From contig OZ038422.1 in NCBI GenBank assembly GCA_964036155.1, positions 3,681,201-3,745,200 of the forward strand: a DNA stretch of 64,000 nt. Reading direction: 5' to 3'. A program made the position numbers and the translations under genes. Below the pieces are notes generated by a model. It did no database searches. It was not told the DNA's origin and was given only the letters and a program-made list of their open reading frames with translations. Source of the DNA: Diploscapter coronatus (Eukaryota; Nematoda; Chromadorea; Rhabditida; Rhabditidae). Shown here one piece after another: positions 1-11,340 of the stretch; the first letter of the stretch is position 1, and each line of letters starts with the position of its first letter.

Positions 1-1722
1 CGACAGATGACTTCCTCCTTCCTTCAGATTGCTGGTCGCAAAAATCACGAGGTAGAACACTTTCATCACGTCGCCACCGTTCAATTCACTTTCGTAGACG
101 TACTTCGTGCCGAAGTAATACGCCCCGAATTCGATCACGTAGCTAAAATATGTGTTTTATTTGTGTTTTAAGAAGCTTCATATTTTAAAGCGAAACGTTT
201 CAGCTAGTTGATCTTTTAGATGGTAATTTTAGATATGTACTTACAAACTAAAATGCTGAAACCCGTCCAACATGCCGCAGTAGATTTTGTATTTTATAGC
301 GATCCATTTTCGAACCTCGAGAATTTTTCGATACCTAAAAATTCGCATAAAAATGTTTCATTATTTCGTAGAACTTGTTCATTTCATGTCGTTGCCCATT
401 GAAGGCTATGACGGTTTTGATCGAACTCAGCACTTGCGAAGCCAATGATCCGGCCTTTTCGCTCTCGATCGACATTTTCTCGTACATTTCGCTCATCCAC
501 TGAAAATTACCATTCGATCACCAAAAATCTGCTAAACCATCATAAGACATTTATGGAAGCATGTTCGCTTTTTATAAAGTGAAATTTTCAGCAAACTTCC
601 CACAATGGCTTACCTTGGCGAGCAAAACCGTCCCAACCAGTAGAAGCGGAGAAATTATGGATGCAATCAGAGCGAGCTGCACATTGATCATAAAGCTCAT
701 TGCGAAGGAGACGATGCATTCTAGAAATGAGCAATTTAGAAAAGGAAGTGAAACGATAGAGATGATATTCAACCTGTCAGCAGATGAACCGTCCATCCAA
801 GTTTATTTGTGATTGCTTCTCGGATTCTCTCGATGTTGTCATTCAAGAGAACACTAAATCTTCCCGTTGAAGCACGATCGAATTGCTCAATGTCCTGAAA
901 GTACGACCATATTCAGCACGAGAGGTTTTGTGAGGATAAGTTTCAAAGCATTGCATGACTCAGGGATTCAGTCAGTAAATCATTGATTCTGGTTTATCAC
1001 CTGTTTTAGAACATGGTTGATGAAAGCTGTTCGTAGCCTGAAGGTCATGCACTCCCCCACATATCGGATGCAGGAACTCTAAATTGGAGACGACATTTCT
1101 GAGACAAAAATAATTTCATACATGTAAGGAAACTGTAACGAAGTTGTAAACACCGATGTAGACGTAGAATAGACAATTTCGAATGGAGTCATTGATGAAA
1201 ATATCGAGAGCCTTTTGCTTTGATTCGGGATCTAGAAATCATTCACTTACGTTTCGAGAAATCACATCACCAACCCATAAAAGTGAACAAATATTACCTT
1301 ATAGGTTCATGTGTATTATAGTGACAAAGTACCTGTTGAATTCAGCAACTCGTGGGTTAGATTCATGAAACTTTGTCCTAGATTGCCTATCAGCAAACAT
1401 ATCAAAGGCTGTGCTAAACTACTCGCCAAAGCACTGATAATTCCGATCACAAATAGAAATCGTTCAAAACCATTCGTTAAAGAAAACTAAAATTACGAAT
1501 ATTTCAAAATTTCAAACCGGCAATATCTCAAACCAATTCTTTGATCGCATTCCATGCCGATACTTTTTCGTTATTCCTGAAACTTTATTATAACTTTTTA
1601 TTAAGAATAACTTTAGAAGCACATAAACTCACGTGTCATTTCGAATCAAATCTTCCCTGAAGTTGGACTATTTTGAAGACATCAATAATTTGCTATATTT
1701 ACCTTTCAGAATTCGTTGGCAT
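1..1722 (-). CDS. P-glycoprotein-type ABC transporter, N-terminal part (partial at left edge)
   Basis: This is the first 338 residues of an ABCB/P-glycoprotein exporter, which uses ATP to pump lipophilic compounds across the membrane. Exons (complement) are <1..142, 245..334, 375..499, 614..720, 774..894, 1001..1078, 1122..1231, 1333..1486, 1534..1576, 1633..1656 and 1703..1722; every junction keeps frame. The start ATG is at 1722..1720, and the tiny first exon reads MPTNSER. The first transmembrane domain is recognisable: TM1 (FLFVIGIISALASSLAQPL), then intracellular-loop text typical of the family such as GRFSVLLNDNIERIREAITN and SLASQVLSSIKTVIAFNGQ. Both nucleotide-binding domains and the second transmembrane domain lie beyond the window, so activity cannot be judged. 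The family assignment is firm. Which nematode pgp orthologue it is cannot be told from this part. Confidence 0.88.
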
Positions 1723-2380
1723 TTGTCATTAGAATTTCAAAGTCCAGGGAATAAAACGATGAAATGAAATAATTGATACGAAACTGAGTGCAAATAGAAA
1801 AATGAATGAAAACTGCTACTTTCCAATGTTGTGCAATCGCGACCGTAGATCAATAAGAATGATCGTTCTTTGATAACGATATTTTTGAGAAAAAGTAAAA
1901 GAATATTGCCAAAAATCCGTGTTCAACTAAATCTCGAGAGCAATATCTTTGAACTTAAAGTATTTCTTATCCACTGAAAAAGTATTTGAATCAAGTTCTT
2001 TATCTCAGAATCAGATATGCAATTTCACAACGGGATAATAATCATCATTGAGTAAGTCAAACCCAGGTAAAGTTCGAATTTCATCACAGCACTTTTTAAA
2101 TCTTGCAAGTCACGAAGAATAAGTTAGGGAGTATAAATTATGTCGAACCCATTCCAATGTTTTGACACAAATTGCACTTACAGAAAGGCATGTTTCAGAA
2201 TTTTGGCATTTAAAAATGCTAGAGAATATGCGTTTTGAGTACAGAAAAGTTCCATTTACATGAAATTTGAAGAAAAGAGAGGTTCAGTATTTGACAGCAC
2301 CGTTTGGTAATGATAATAAGTTAATGGGTCTTTGAAAACCTGTATCAGAATAACAAATTTGGAAAATGTATAATAGTGGT
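1723..2380. other. Intergenic gap between P-gp start and MFSD12-like stop
   Basis: This roughly 660 bp lies upstream of the P-glycoprotein start and downstream of the MFSD12-like gene, both on the minus strand. It presumably holds the P-gp promoter and the MFSD12-like 3' end. I see no open frame with splice-site support and no clear repeat. Confidence 0.6.
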
Positions 2381-2385
2381 TTATT
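2380..2385 (-). terminator. Polyadenylation signal overlapping the MFSD12-like stop codon
   Basis: On the minus strand the last codons read GAG GAA TAA ACC, so the AATAAA hexamer at 2385..2380 contains the stop codon TAA (2383..2381). If used, the 3' UTR would be only about 15-20 nt. Another signal further left is possible. Confidence 0.4.
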
Positions 2386-5300
2386 CCTCCTCTTGATCTT
2401 CGTCATCAGATACGATCGGTCGAACGTCTTCTAAATTTGAAATGATAAAATTTTGAACTATGTTTCAAGAACAACACAAATTTGTTTGTTTTCATAATAA
2501 GCTTGGTCAACTAGAGTTCTCATATCCTGAATAAGCATCATTAAAGATTTTTCAAAAGGTTGGCCTTTTTAGAAAGTATTATACGAAAGGGATAAGATAA
2601 TAAAAAAAGTCAACCTTTCGAATACAACTTATTGAAAGAAAGAAATTTCATCTCAATGAGTATTCTGGGAGACGACTTTTAAAATTAGGCCTAAACTGTC
2701 ACCTTCTCTCGCCCGATGTCCGATTCTAGCGGGAATGAGAGTGACGAGAACAAGCAAGGCCAGCAGAAGGCAGCAACCGGGGATGAACACCATCACGTTG
2801 CGGTAGAAATGGGTGCATTCCTCGTGAGGCACTTTGGGGCTAAAATATCATCATTATTGAGATTTTTCGAGTCCCAACATTAACTATGTGTTCGAGGTTT
2901 CAAAAATAAGCGTATATCGTTTTCCAAATGTTTAGCATTTCAGTCAGTCTTATGTTTCCTTTCAAAATCAAACAAGAATTTCAAAATGACATTAGATTGA
3001 ATTATATTTTTAGCCATAGTTGTAGTAAGAAAAATGACAACTACTATTGACGAGATGATGAGATCTACATTTTTAATAGTATTTCGCTTTCCTCCTTTCT
3101 TACCTTATCTCTAACTACTATAGGTCTCATCATATAGTAATTGTCAGAAAAATCGTTTTTTATCAAAATTAAAATGAAAAATGCCTACTTGCAACTAGGA
3201 TTGAACAACTCGATGCATTGATAGGCGATTCCGTTCGTTAGTTTGTCCATCAAACTCATTGCGCCGAACACAAACGCGCCACTCTCCTGCAAATGCTTCC
3301 GAATTTCAAAAGACAAATAATTTCTGTTTCATTTACTATCAACTCCGTTTTTCCCTGATGAAAAGGATAACAAAAAAGAGTTTTTCATCATTCAAGATTT
3401 TCTGATAATTTTCAGAATTGTAAAAGATCATTTCTGTAGGAACGATATTTTTGAATCGAACTATGCTTCCTTATTTTGATTGAAAATATGTACTTCAAAA
3501 TTGAATTATTTAGAATCTAATTCCCGAGAAAATAGACTTAATTCGAAAAAATAAAAAAAAATATATATATATATATATTTTAAAAAGTGACCGTATTCCG
3601 ATTGATGAGGTCTGTAGTGATGGAGAGTGAAGAGATGAGGAGAATTGCCTGCGCTGCACCGAGAACGATCGCAATACCGTACATGTGATACAAAGAGAGA
3701 TGGAAGAACCACATCCAAATGCACGAACCCGTTCCGAAGAGAACGCCAGAAAAGAACAGAATCTGAAGTAAAAATTCATTTAGAAAATAGCAGTATAGGA
3801 GAAAAGTCAAACATTTTTTTTTCAAACCAAATACGATAAAACATGACTTGGCCATTAATTTTTTGAAACATGTTTTTAAAAATCACCTTCTTGTTTATGA
3901 TTGCATTCAGAAAAGGCAGTCCGTTGACCATCGAAAAAACGAATGACGAAATGTATGACACCATCGGGAGGATCGCTACATAGTGCTGAAAACTAAAAAA
4001 TAATAATTTTCAAAAAATAAAAAAAATCACCTTCGAATAATTCTGAGTTATGGTAATGTAGAATGGGTAGTAGACTTGAGATACATTCACGAAGAGTCGG
4101 GAAAGAGTGTAGAGCAAGGTTACCTAAAGTTTGAAACTTGAATATTTGCTGCTAAAATTTTGAAGCATTTCCGAACCTGGTAGAATTGCAAGTGCCCGAA
4201 CCACGATGTCCAGTGCATTCGAACGAAATGCTGAGAGGAAATGGAATTCGTTCGACTGAAAAATGATATATTTTGAAAATTCGCCTAATATTAACGACAA
4301 TAATTTTCAGGCCATGTTTTTCATTTTTCGAAATATATTCATTTCCTACCTCAGCGATCGTTGATTTGGCGGTTCCCGAACGAGCGCGTAGAAGAGCAGA
4401 GAAACTAGTGTGCCCACTCCGATCACCATCAGGCTTGATGTCTGAAAATATACATACAAACTCAATTAAAAATATAGATCAAATTTAGGTTTCGAAAAAA
4501 GTCGATACAATGTAAATCTTTGCAAAACTATATCCTCTTAACATATGTCACGAGAAAAGAAATTTCATAAGCATCAAACTTTTAACTAAAGTTTCAAAAA
4601 TATGAATAATGAAATGGCATTTTAAAAATATGGAAAAAATCGAAATTTACCCGAAAATGTACGAGATCCTCTGGACCAATCATGGATTCCGAATCTTGTG
4701 ACAGCAACCAGGCGAGCATCAGAAAAACGGAAATATTCGCCAGTACTGTCGCCGCGTATCTGAAAAAATATCTTACATGAAAAGATAATAGTTAAATTTT
4801 GAAGGCTTAGAAAAATATTGAAAATTAAGATTTACCTCAAAGAATTCATTGTAGTGCGACTAGAATCGACAGTGGATAGTTCCGGGATGAGGGCAAGGTG
4901 GGCGATCTAAATTTTCTTATTCAATCAAATTTTATTCGAAGAATATGTAAGAAATCAGTACCATGGGATATTCTTTCCAATTAGATTTCAAAATTTTTAA
5001 AATATATAATAGTTTACAATTGAAAAATAATTAATTTCTATGATGATTTCACCACTTTTGAGACATTCCATATTTTTAGAGGATTGAAAAATCAACCTGA
5101 ACGGAAGCCCAACCGAACTGGAAGACCATGATGAAGGGCGTGAACCAGGCGACTTTCCACCAGTCCGTCAAATTATTCGGGAGAAATAGCCCGTAGATGA
5201 AGGGGAACGAAAACGTCACGCATATTGTGCCTGAAAAAATAAATAAATTGCATCGTTTTTGATATTTTTCTTATTCAAATCGAGTAGTTCAGCAAAAGAA

Positions 5301-6541
5301 ACGGATTACTGCAATAAACTCGGCATTCAAGTGCAAAATTTCCGAAACATACATATTATTTTTCTAATTCTATCAGTTAAGAAATAAAATAGAAAATTAC
5401 CGATGATATGAAACGACATTCTGCGTCCGATTTTGTCGAAGAATTTCGGCAGGTGGTTTCCATCCGAAAGAACGCCTACAACTGGAGTGCAAATTGCGTC
5501 GGTTGCCTGAAAATTCATATTTTTAATGGGTTGCATATTTGTGGAAATCTAACAAGAAATTTTCAATATTAATGCTATCATACTATCTATTGAAAATTAA
5601 CTGATTTTTCGAAAAAAAAAAAAAAGTTTCAAATGGATTTTATGGTAAATAGAATTTTACGTTTTATGACATTTTGATTTTTCCTTTAGCATTTGCTTCA
5701 GAATATCGTATTTAGAAAAAAAAACATTGAAAATTATAAATGTTTCAAATAAATGTATGGTAAATGCAATTTTGCATAATATGTTTATTCTTTCTCAGTT
5801 GAATATATCGCCTTTAAAAATCCTTTTGCAAAACCAATTTAATGGTATATTTCAAAAATCTACCTGTCCGATAAGCATGAGCAACCCAGCGAGAGAGCTC
5901 CTGAGCATGAGGACTTTCTCGTTGAACACCATCAAGTAAGTGAACCACATCGACGCGCACAAATCGTTCTCGAAATGGCCCAGGCCTGAAGTTGGACCAA
6001 ATAAAATATTTTACAACAATTTTGCATATTTTGATATCTGGTCACATCAAAGATCCCGTTATTTCGGATTTTTGATTCAAAAACGAAAATAACCTGATGT
6101 GAGACTTCATGGACAAATAATGCATTTTTCAAACAAGCTTCAAAATTGATGAAATTTCAACCTCTAATTTTGAAAGAGATTCGTCTGTCTGACATTAAAA
6201 TAGTAAAAACTTTGATTTGATATTGTGCACTTTTATCAAATTTGTAAAACGCACCATAAACTTCTAAATATTGGATAATAAATTGCGAATTCTGCAGTCA
6301 ATTTCTTGATAGGATATGCATGTTTTCTAAAAAGAAATTACCGTATCCGATTTTCTGACCCCATGTCGCGTCATATTGTGATAGGTTTCGACGTCGGCGG
6401 TACTGAAATAAAAAAAAACCGTATTTTTTTCAAAATTATAAAACTTACCGCATTTTCGATCGCGTCAATTTCGGCCTCCTCTTCGCGACTTCCATTTCTA
6501 ACCGGAATGACGATCGGCTCAGGCTCTTCCCCAGATTCCAT
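2381..6541 (-). CDS. MFSD12: MFSD12-like major facilitator (lysosomal/pigment-granule transporter)
   Basis: A complete 504-residue, 12-helix major facilitator. Fifteen exons (complement): 2381..2430, 2703..2839, 3189..3286, 3592..3762, 3887..3985, 4031..4123, 4177..4255, 4350..4441, 4651..4759, 4836..4906, 5097..5230, 5401..5506, 5864..5985, 6342..6402, 6449..6541; all phases agree. The call rests on family-typical text: [19 protein letters not shown] in TM1, [19 protein letters not shown] in TM2, [13 protein letters not shown], then [21 protein letters not shown] in the second half and [16 protein letters not shown] near the end. Vertebrate MFSD12 is known for cysteine import into lysosomes and melanosomes; that role here is inference. 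The N-terminus is acidic (residues 2-31) and the C-terminus ends DDEDQEEE, both cytosolic. A splice-like acceptor at 6560-6562, just before the ATG, could take a spliced leader. Divergent with the nuclear receptor to its right. Confidence 0.9.
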
Positions 6542-7843
6542 TCTGCCGACCCCGGAAATCTGAATGTTTTCAAACGACGTCAACAAAAATTACAGATAAC
6601 AAGCGAATAAAATGAATACAAGCGATAACATATCGCGTTTTTTTTTCTGAAACTAAACACATAAATTTTGAAATTATGGTTTTTTATTAAAATTTTACTG
6701 GAAAAAAAATTTCGAAATAAAGTTTTTTTTCAAAGGATCAAAAAGCGTGATTAAAAATCGACTGTAGAACCAAAATCAATGAAGGCAAAAACAAACAAAT
6801 GAACTGACTTGGTGCAACGTGAATTTGAAAGCGAGTAATAATACAGAAATATGAGACGGAAAAGAAAAATATAAGATAGAGAGAAAATGATAAAAGACTG
6901 AAAAAAGCGAGCAGAGAATGAAATAACACTGAAAATGAGAGGATAAAGGAAAACAGAAAAAAGGTAAAGAGAGTATGGAAAAGAGTGATTAGAGAAACGG
7001 GAAAAGTAAAAATAGCGAGTGCATAATGGTTGTTATGCGACTGTCTTTCTCTCTTTTATTTTTGCCATCTCCCGACTAGACTCAACGCGCATGCAACAAT
7101 TAACGATTTTTTATTTTTCACCCTCGATTTTCGGCATGAGCTGCCGCGATTTTTCCTAATTTATTGCTTATTCTATGTTTTCTTTATTATGTTTCGAAAA
7201 TTTCGTAATTTTGAGTGGGAAATGTGAGGATAATTAGTAGTTTTATGTTTCTCAATTATTGCCCTTTCTAACAAAAATGTAACCAAAACTCAATTGAAGT
7301 CATAATCGCTGAACTTAATATTCATTTCTTAATTTATGAAACTTATCGCGGAGCTTGAATGTTGTTCTAGATCTTTATCAAAGCTCTTAATAATTTTATG
7401 AGGACCTTTCTTCAAATAGTAAAACAGATTTGGGTAATTAAAACTTCATGGCTCCAGAATATAGAGATTATCAGTTGTTTTGTTCCTTTTCTGTTTCAAA
7501 CTCTGATTCTCTTTCCACTACTCATGCCCTTATCAATAACTCCCAAATGCTGCGAAGATACGAGTCGGTGTGTCCTTTTTATGCTCTCCACAAGTATGTG
7601 CTGCTTTTCTGACTATGTTCTCGTTTTCTCGCCTAGCCATTTTGTTATTCGTTATCTATCTCTCAAAAATCGATTTTTTTCATTTACTACTTGGTGAATT
7701 TCTCATAAACTGTTTAGTAACCTTAATTTTTTTTGTTTTTTTTCATTCAGTTGTCAACGCACTGTCAAAATTACTCTTTTCTTGTTATCGTTTATCCGAA
7801 ACATTTAGGTTATTTTAGATCTTCATATTCTTGTAAATGAATC
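6542..7843. other. Divergent intergenic region between MFSD12-like gene and nuclear receptor
   Basis: About 1.3 kb between two head-to-head genes, likely holding both promoters. The plus strand is purine-rich from about 6840 to 7020 and pyrimidine-rich from about 7040 to 7180 and 7470 to 7760. Open frames here are short and low in complexity, without supporting splice structure. I see no RNA gene. Confidence 0.55.
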
Positions 7844-10800
7844 ATGACGACCTTCGCGACTTTGGAACGAACTCCTTCTCTTGCTCAACCAGGATCGTCA
7901 CTGTCAGATGTCAGTAGCGTAGATTCTGGGATATCGTCAAGTGATGAGTAAGATTTCATATACTAAGCAATCCATGACCAATGTTCCATTCAATTTTTAT
8001 CCAGTGATGTAGACAAATCCAATATATCAAACAATGCTAAGGCAGGACCAGCAATACTAAATCACACTTCAAAATTACACTGGACGATACTTTTGAAGCG
8101 AACCTAAAGAATAGTTTCTCTACAGATTTGCAAATAGTTCATGCATTTTAGAGACAAATGCCTCATCTGTCACGTCAAAGCAAGCGGGTCTCACTTCGGT
8201 GTCCGAAGCTGTCGAGCCTGTGCTGCATTCTATCGAAGAACCGTGCAGATGAACATGAAGTACAAGTGTCGATTCGACAAAAATTGCGATCTATCTGAAA
8301 GTAGGAAAATCTGTTTGATTGTAAATCGAAAAACACACATAATTCAGAAAACCGTTATACGTGCAGATATTGTCGGTTTCAAGAATGCATCAGACGAGGC
8401 ATGAAGAAAGAAAGTTAGTGAAGCTATCACTTTCTTTAGGAATAACGATATTCAGTGGTTCAACCTTCGGATAAAAACGAGAGCATCAGTCCACATCTGG
8501 AAGAATCGTCCCCGTTGGCAGCGGAATTGAATCAATGTCAGGCCGAAGTGTTGTCGGACGAGTCAAAGTGCGCATCGAGAGTTTTCGTGCCATTTTCATT
8601 GCCACCACCTGCGTTTCCCACGACATTTAGGTAAGCAACAATTTCTCATGATAAATTCTGTTTGTATTAATTTGATTAAGTAGCAATAGAAGAAAAAAAA
8701 AACAATGTTGTACCTTTAGAAATTATTGAAGTCGAAAATTTTTGAAGCAATGCTAAAATTGTTGAATTGATTCAAAATTTCAGCTCATTCGATAGTCACA
8801 TTCAAACAACGAATTTCACTGGCCCGAATACTTTCCTACCGCAAGAACCTACTACATCGTGCCTGAATCTGACGCCTGGTCAATTCCAGCAACTTCCCCC
8901 CAGTGCCTTTCATGTGCTCTCGAAATACCCTTGGGACACTAATCTCCCATTCCTCACGGCAGCCGTATGTTTTAGCCAGTCTTCATACTCTGTTAAATAG
9001 TCTAAAGTAGTGAACAAAAGTATCCGACTACCAACAATAAAAATTTGAAAGTCGAATTTTGATACCTGTGACTATCCAATTCGATATTAACTTGACGACA
9101 GTTTGTACATGACGAAATGCTTTATTGCAATTGACGAAATGACGGAATGCTCTTTTCTCACTCATTTCTCCGATAATTTTGAAATTACGAGTTGACGTGC
9201 ACTATAATTAGGGATAGGCTAGGAGAGGAAAGTAGGGAGAAATAGTGTGGGAAAAGATAGTTCACATCTTCACATCATCCCGTCATTTCTCAGTTACCCA
9301 TTTCTCCCTTCCCTCGCTCTTTAATACGAAATTCCATCATTTCGTCAATTACAGGCTGTCAACTTGACAGTCTTTTATTGCGTTATGTCCATTAAATGTA
9401 GACAAAATTCTATCCGGATTGGATTATCGCAGATGTCGAAATCGAACACTCAAAGTCTCATAAATTGTCACACTTTTGTGCGCTACTGTTCGTATATTCT
9501 TTGAGCCTGATGTTGCAATATAACCAGAAATAAGCAAGTCAAATTCAAAAGTTATAGCACTGAAATTCTTACATAGTGATCAATCACACAACTTTTAACA
9601 ATGATCATTTAGTCGCCATCTAGTTCCCAATCGTCAAATGTTGTTCGAGGAGAAAATCTTCTATCGAATCCGGACAATATTTCCACTGCTGCAGATGCAG
9701 ATTGCCTGAAAGCTGCAGCCACCGAGGCGACAACCAATCTCAAAACAAACGTTCTTCTCGTCTTGAAACCGAGGATCGAGTATTATTTTGCATTCGTAAG
9801 TTTCAAAACTAATCTGGTGGTATTGGCCTTAAAAATCGGATTCGGTCAGTTTTTGTCTATCAAAAGATAGTGAATAAAATTGATCATCAAATGAGGTTGA
9901 TTGAATTTAGATGACCCCACTTGAAACATTCCCGATACCTCTCTCGATCACTCAGCAAGCGCTGATGGCTCTGAGAAAACATGCAGCATGGTGGCCAGAT
10001 TCAACGAAGGAACGGGTACTGAATTCATTCTTACGAAAAATGATGGTCTGTCATGCTTTTAGGCTAGTGAACATCTTGTGTTCGATTTGGACTTGTTCAT
10101 TAGGTAGATTTCTTCTGAATATCGTCTTCATGCGAAAGAAAGTTTCAGAATATTTTTCGTCGAGATCGAGAAAATTTCCCAATTCTGCATGCACATCGAG
10201 CCTTTTGCCAAACTGCCGCCGTCACAAAAATGGGTCGTCTTCAAGAACTTCTGGTCGTTTTTCTACGAGCTGGAACGAGTCTACGCGACCTGCGAGATTC
10301 TGGGCCACGATCCGGAAGATGAGCGATTCGTCTTTCTGAATGGGAGGATCGTGCACTTCGGGATCAACATGAAGAAACTAGAGCAGATTACGGAGCTTGA
10401 CAGCTGCAAGATCAAAAAGTAATCGACTTTGTGAAGTTTTTAAACTTGATCAGCAGTGAGCAGGGTTGAAAATTCGAGACTCGATCGAGCATTGAAACAC
10501 CCCCGATATGATATAAGAGAGGGAGGCAGAAAACGACGAAATAGCATAGAGGATATAGGGTGCGAAAGAAACGCGAAGGAGGGAGAGAAAAATCCGATCG
10601 GGTTTCGTTTGGATCTAAACTTGCAACCCTGGTAATGAGGAGGTCCAGGAACCTGATCAACTTTGACATTCCGTATTTTGTGCTGAATTTTGTTGAAACG
10701 CAAACTTTTCAGATTCCTGAAAGGAGCCAAAGTGTTGCAACATAAAGTATTTGTTGCGCCATTCAAAAGGGCACACGTTGACGAGTTTGAGCTCACGTTT

Positions 10801-11278
10801 CTCCTGATGAGTTGGATGTGGAAAATTCGAAGTATGTTTCATTTTCCGAAAGGCTATTTTCATTTACTTATCGTATTTGTTAGATCGTCCAGAGGTAACC
10901 GAAGAGACCTTGAACGTGGCAGATAAGGTCCTTGATATGCTGTCAGAAGAACTTCATCATTACTATACGTTTCAAAAGAAAATAGCCAACTACGCTGATC
11001 GAATTGTGACACTGTTACGTCTACTCGCTGGACTTGAGGTTGGATACATATTGTTTTAAGTCAAATTAGTTGTTCGATGAAACAAGAAATTAACCATACG
11101 AGCATACCATGAGAAAATAATGTGACGAAGCTCAAATTTGAAACATATCATAAAAATATCCAAAATATCTAATTAACAAACACAGCAATGCTCAATACGA
11201 CGGAAAGAAGACTGCCAAGTCTCGAAAACGTTCAACATCTTCCGCGATGATATTTTCTTTAGTGATTTGCAGCCTTAG
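7844..11278 (+). CDS. Nuclear hormone receptor 1 (supplementary nematode NHR)
   Basis: A complete 546-residue ligand-type transcription factor acting in the nucleus. Exons: 7844..7947, 8152..8300, 8348..8413, 8456..8630, 8784..8964, 9613..9795, 9911..10015, 10063..10103, 10149..10418, 10713..10831, 10884..11038, 11186..11278. The DNA-binding domain starts at residue 38: zinc finger 1 uses C38, C41, C55, C58 with P-box CRACAAFYRR, the form common in nematode supplementary receptors; finger 2 ends CRYCRFQECIRRGMKKE. A Ser/Pro-rich hinge follows. The ligand-binding domain covers about residues 285-545, with the family landmarks PFAKLPPSQKWVVFKNFWSF, ELERVYATCEILG and NYADRIVTLLRLLAGLE. Exon 1 encodes a serine-rich leader (SLSDVSSVDSGISSSDE). 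Ligand and targets are unknown. It ends tail to tail with the first sugar transporter. The splice 7947 to 8152 was chosen because it gives SSSDE-DKCLICH in frame; reading through 8005-8100 gives stops. Confidence 0.9.
9129..9350. repeat. Inverted-repeat element in intron of nuclear receptor 1
   Basis: The arm AATTGACGAAATGACGGAAT (9129-9148) pairs with 9331-9350 in reverse complement at 19 of 20 positions, around a roughly 180-bp interior with further GGAGAAAT/ATTTCTCC repeats. It lies wholly in the 648-nt intron between exons 5 and 6. The form suggests a small non-autonomous (MITE-like) element; no coding capacity is present. Confidence 0.6.
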
Positions 11279-11330
11279 ACTTTCCCATCTCATTCAAGTC
11301 ACTGTGATATTAAAGTGCAAATGTAAATTG

Positions 11331-11336
11331 AATAAA
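11331..11336 (+). terminator. Polyadenylation signal of nuclear receptor 1
   Basis: AATAAA lies 53 nt after the receptor stop codon and 4 nt before the stop codon of the convergent transporter. Cleavage downstream would put the receptor transcript into the last coding exon of the opposing gene. Confidence 0.55.
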
Positions 11337-11340
11337 AATA

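Noticed and set aside
3559..3579. (TA)n run in an MFSD12-like intron
   Set aside because: A simple microsatellite in a 300-nt intron with no sign of function.
8005..8106. Open segment after a CCAG acceptor in nuclear receptor 1
   Set aside because: It has no usable donor before its stop and would put the zinc-finger exon out of frame; skipping it gives a perfect phase join.
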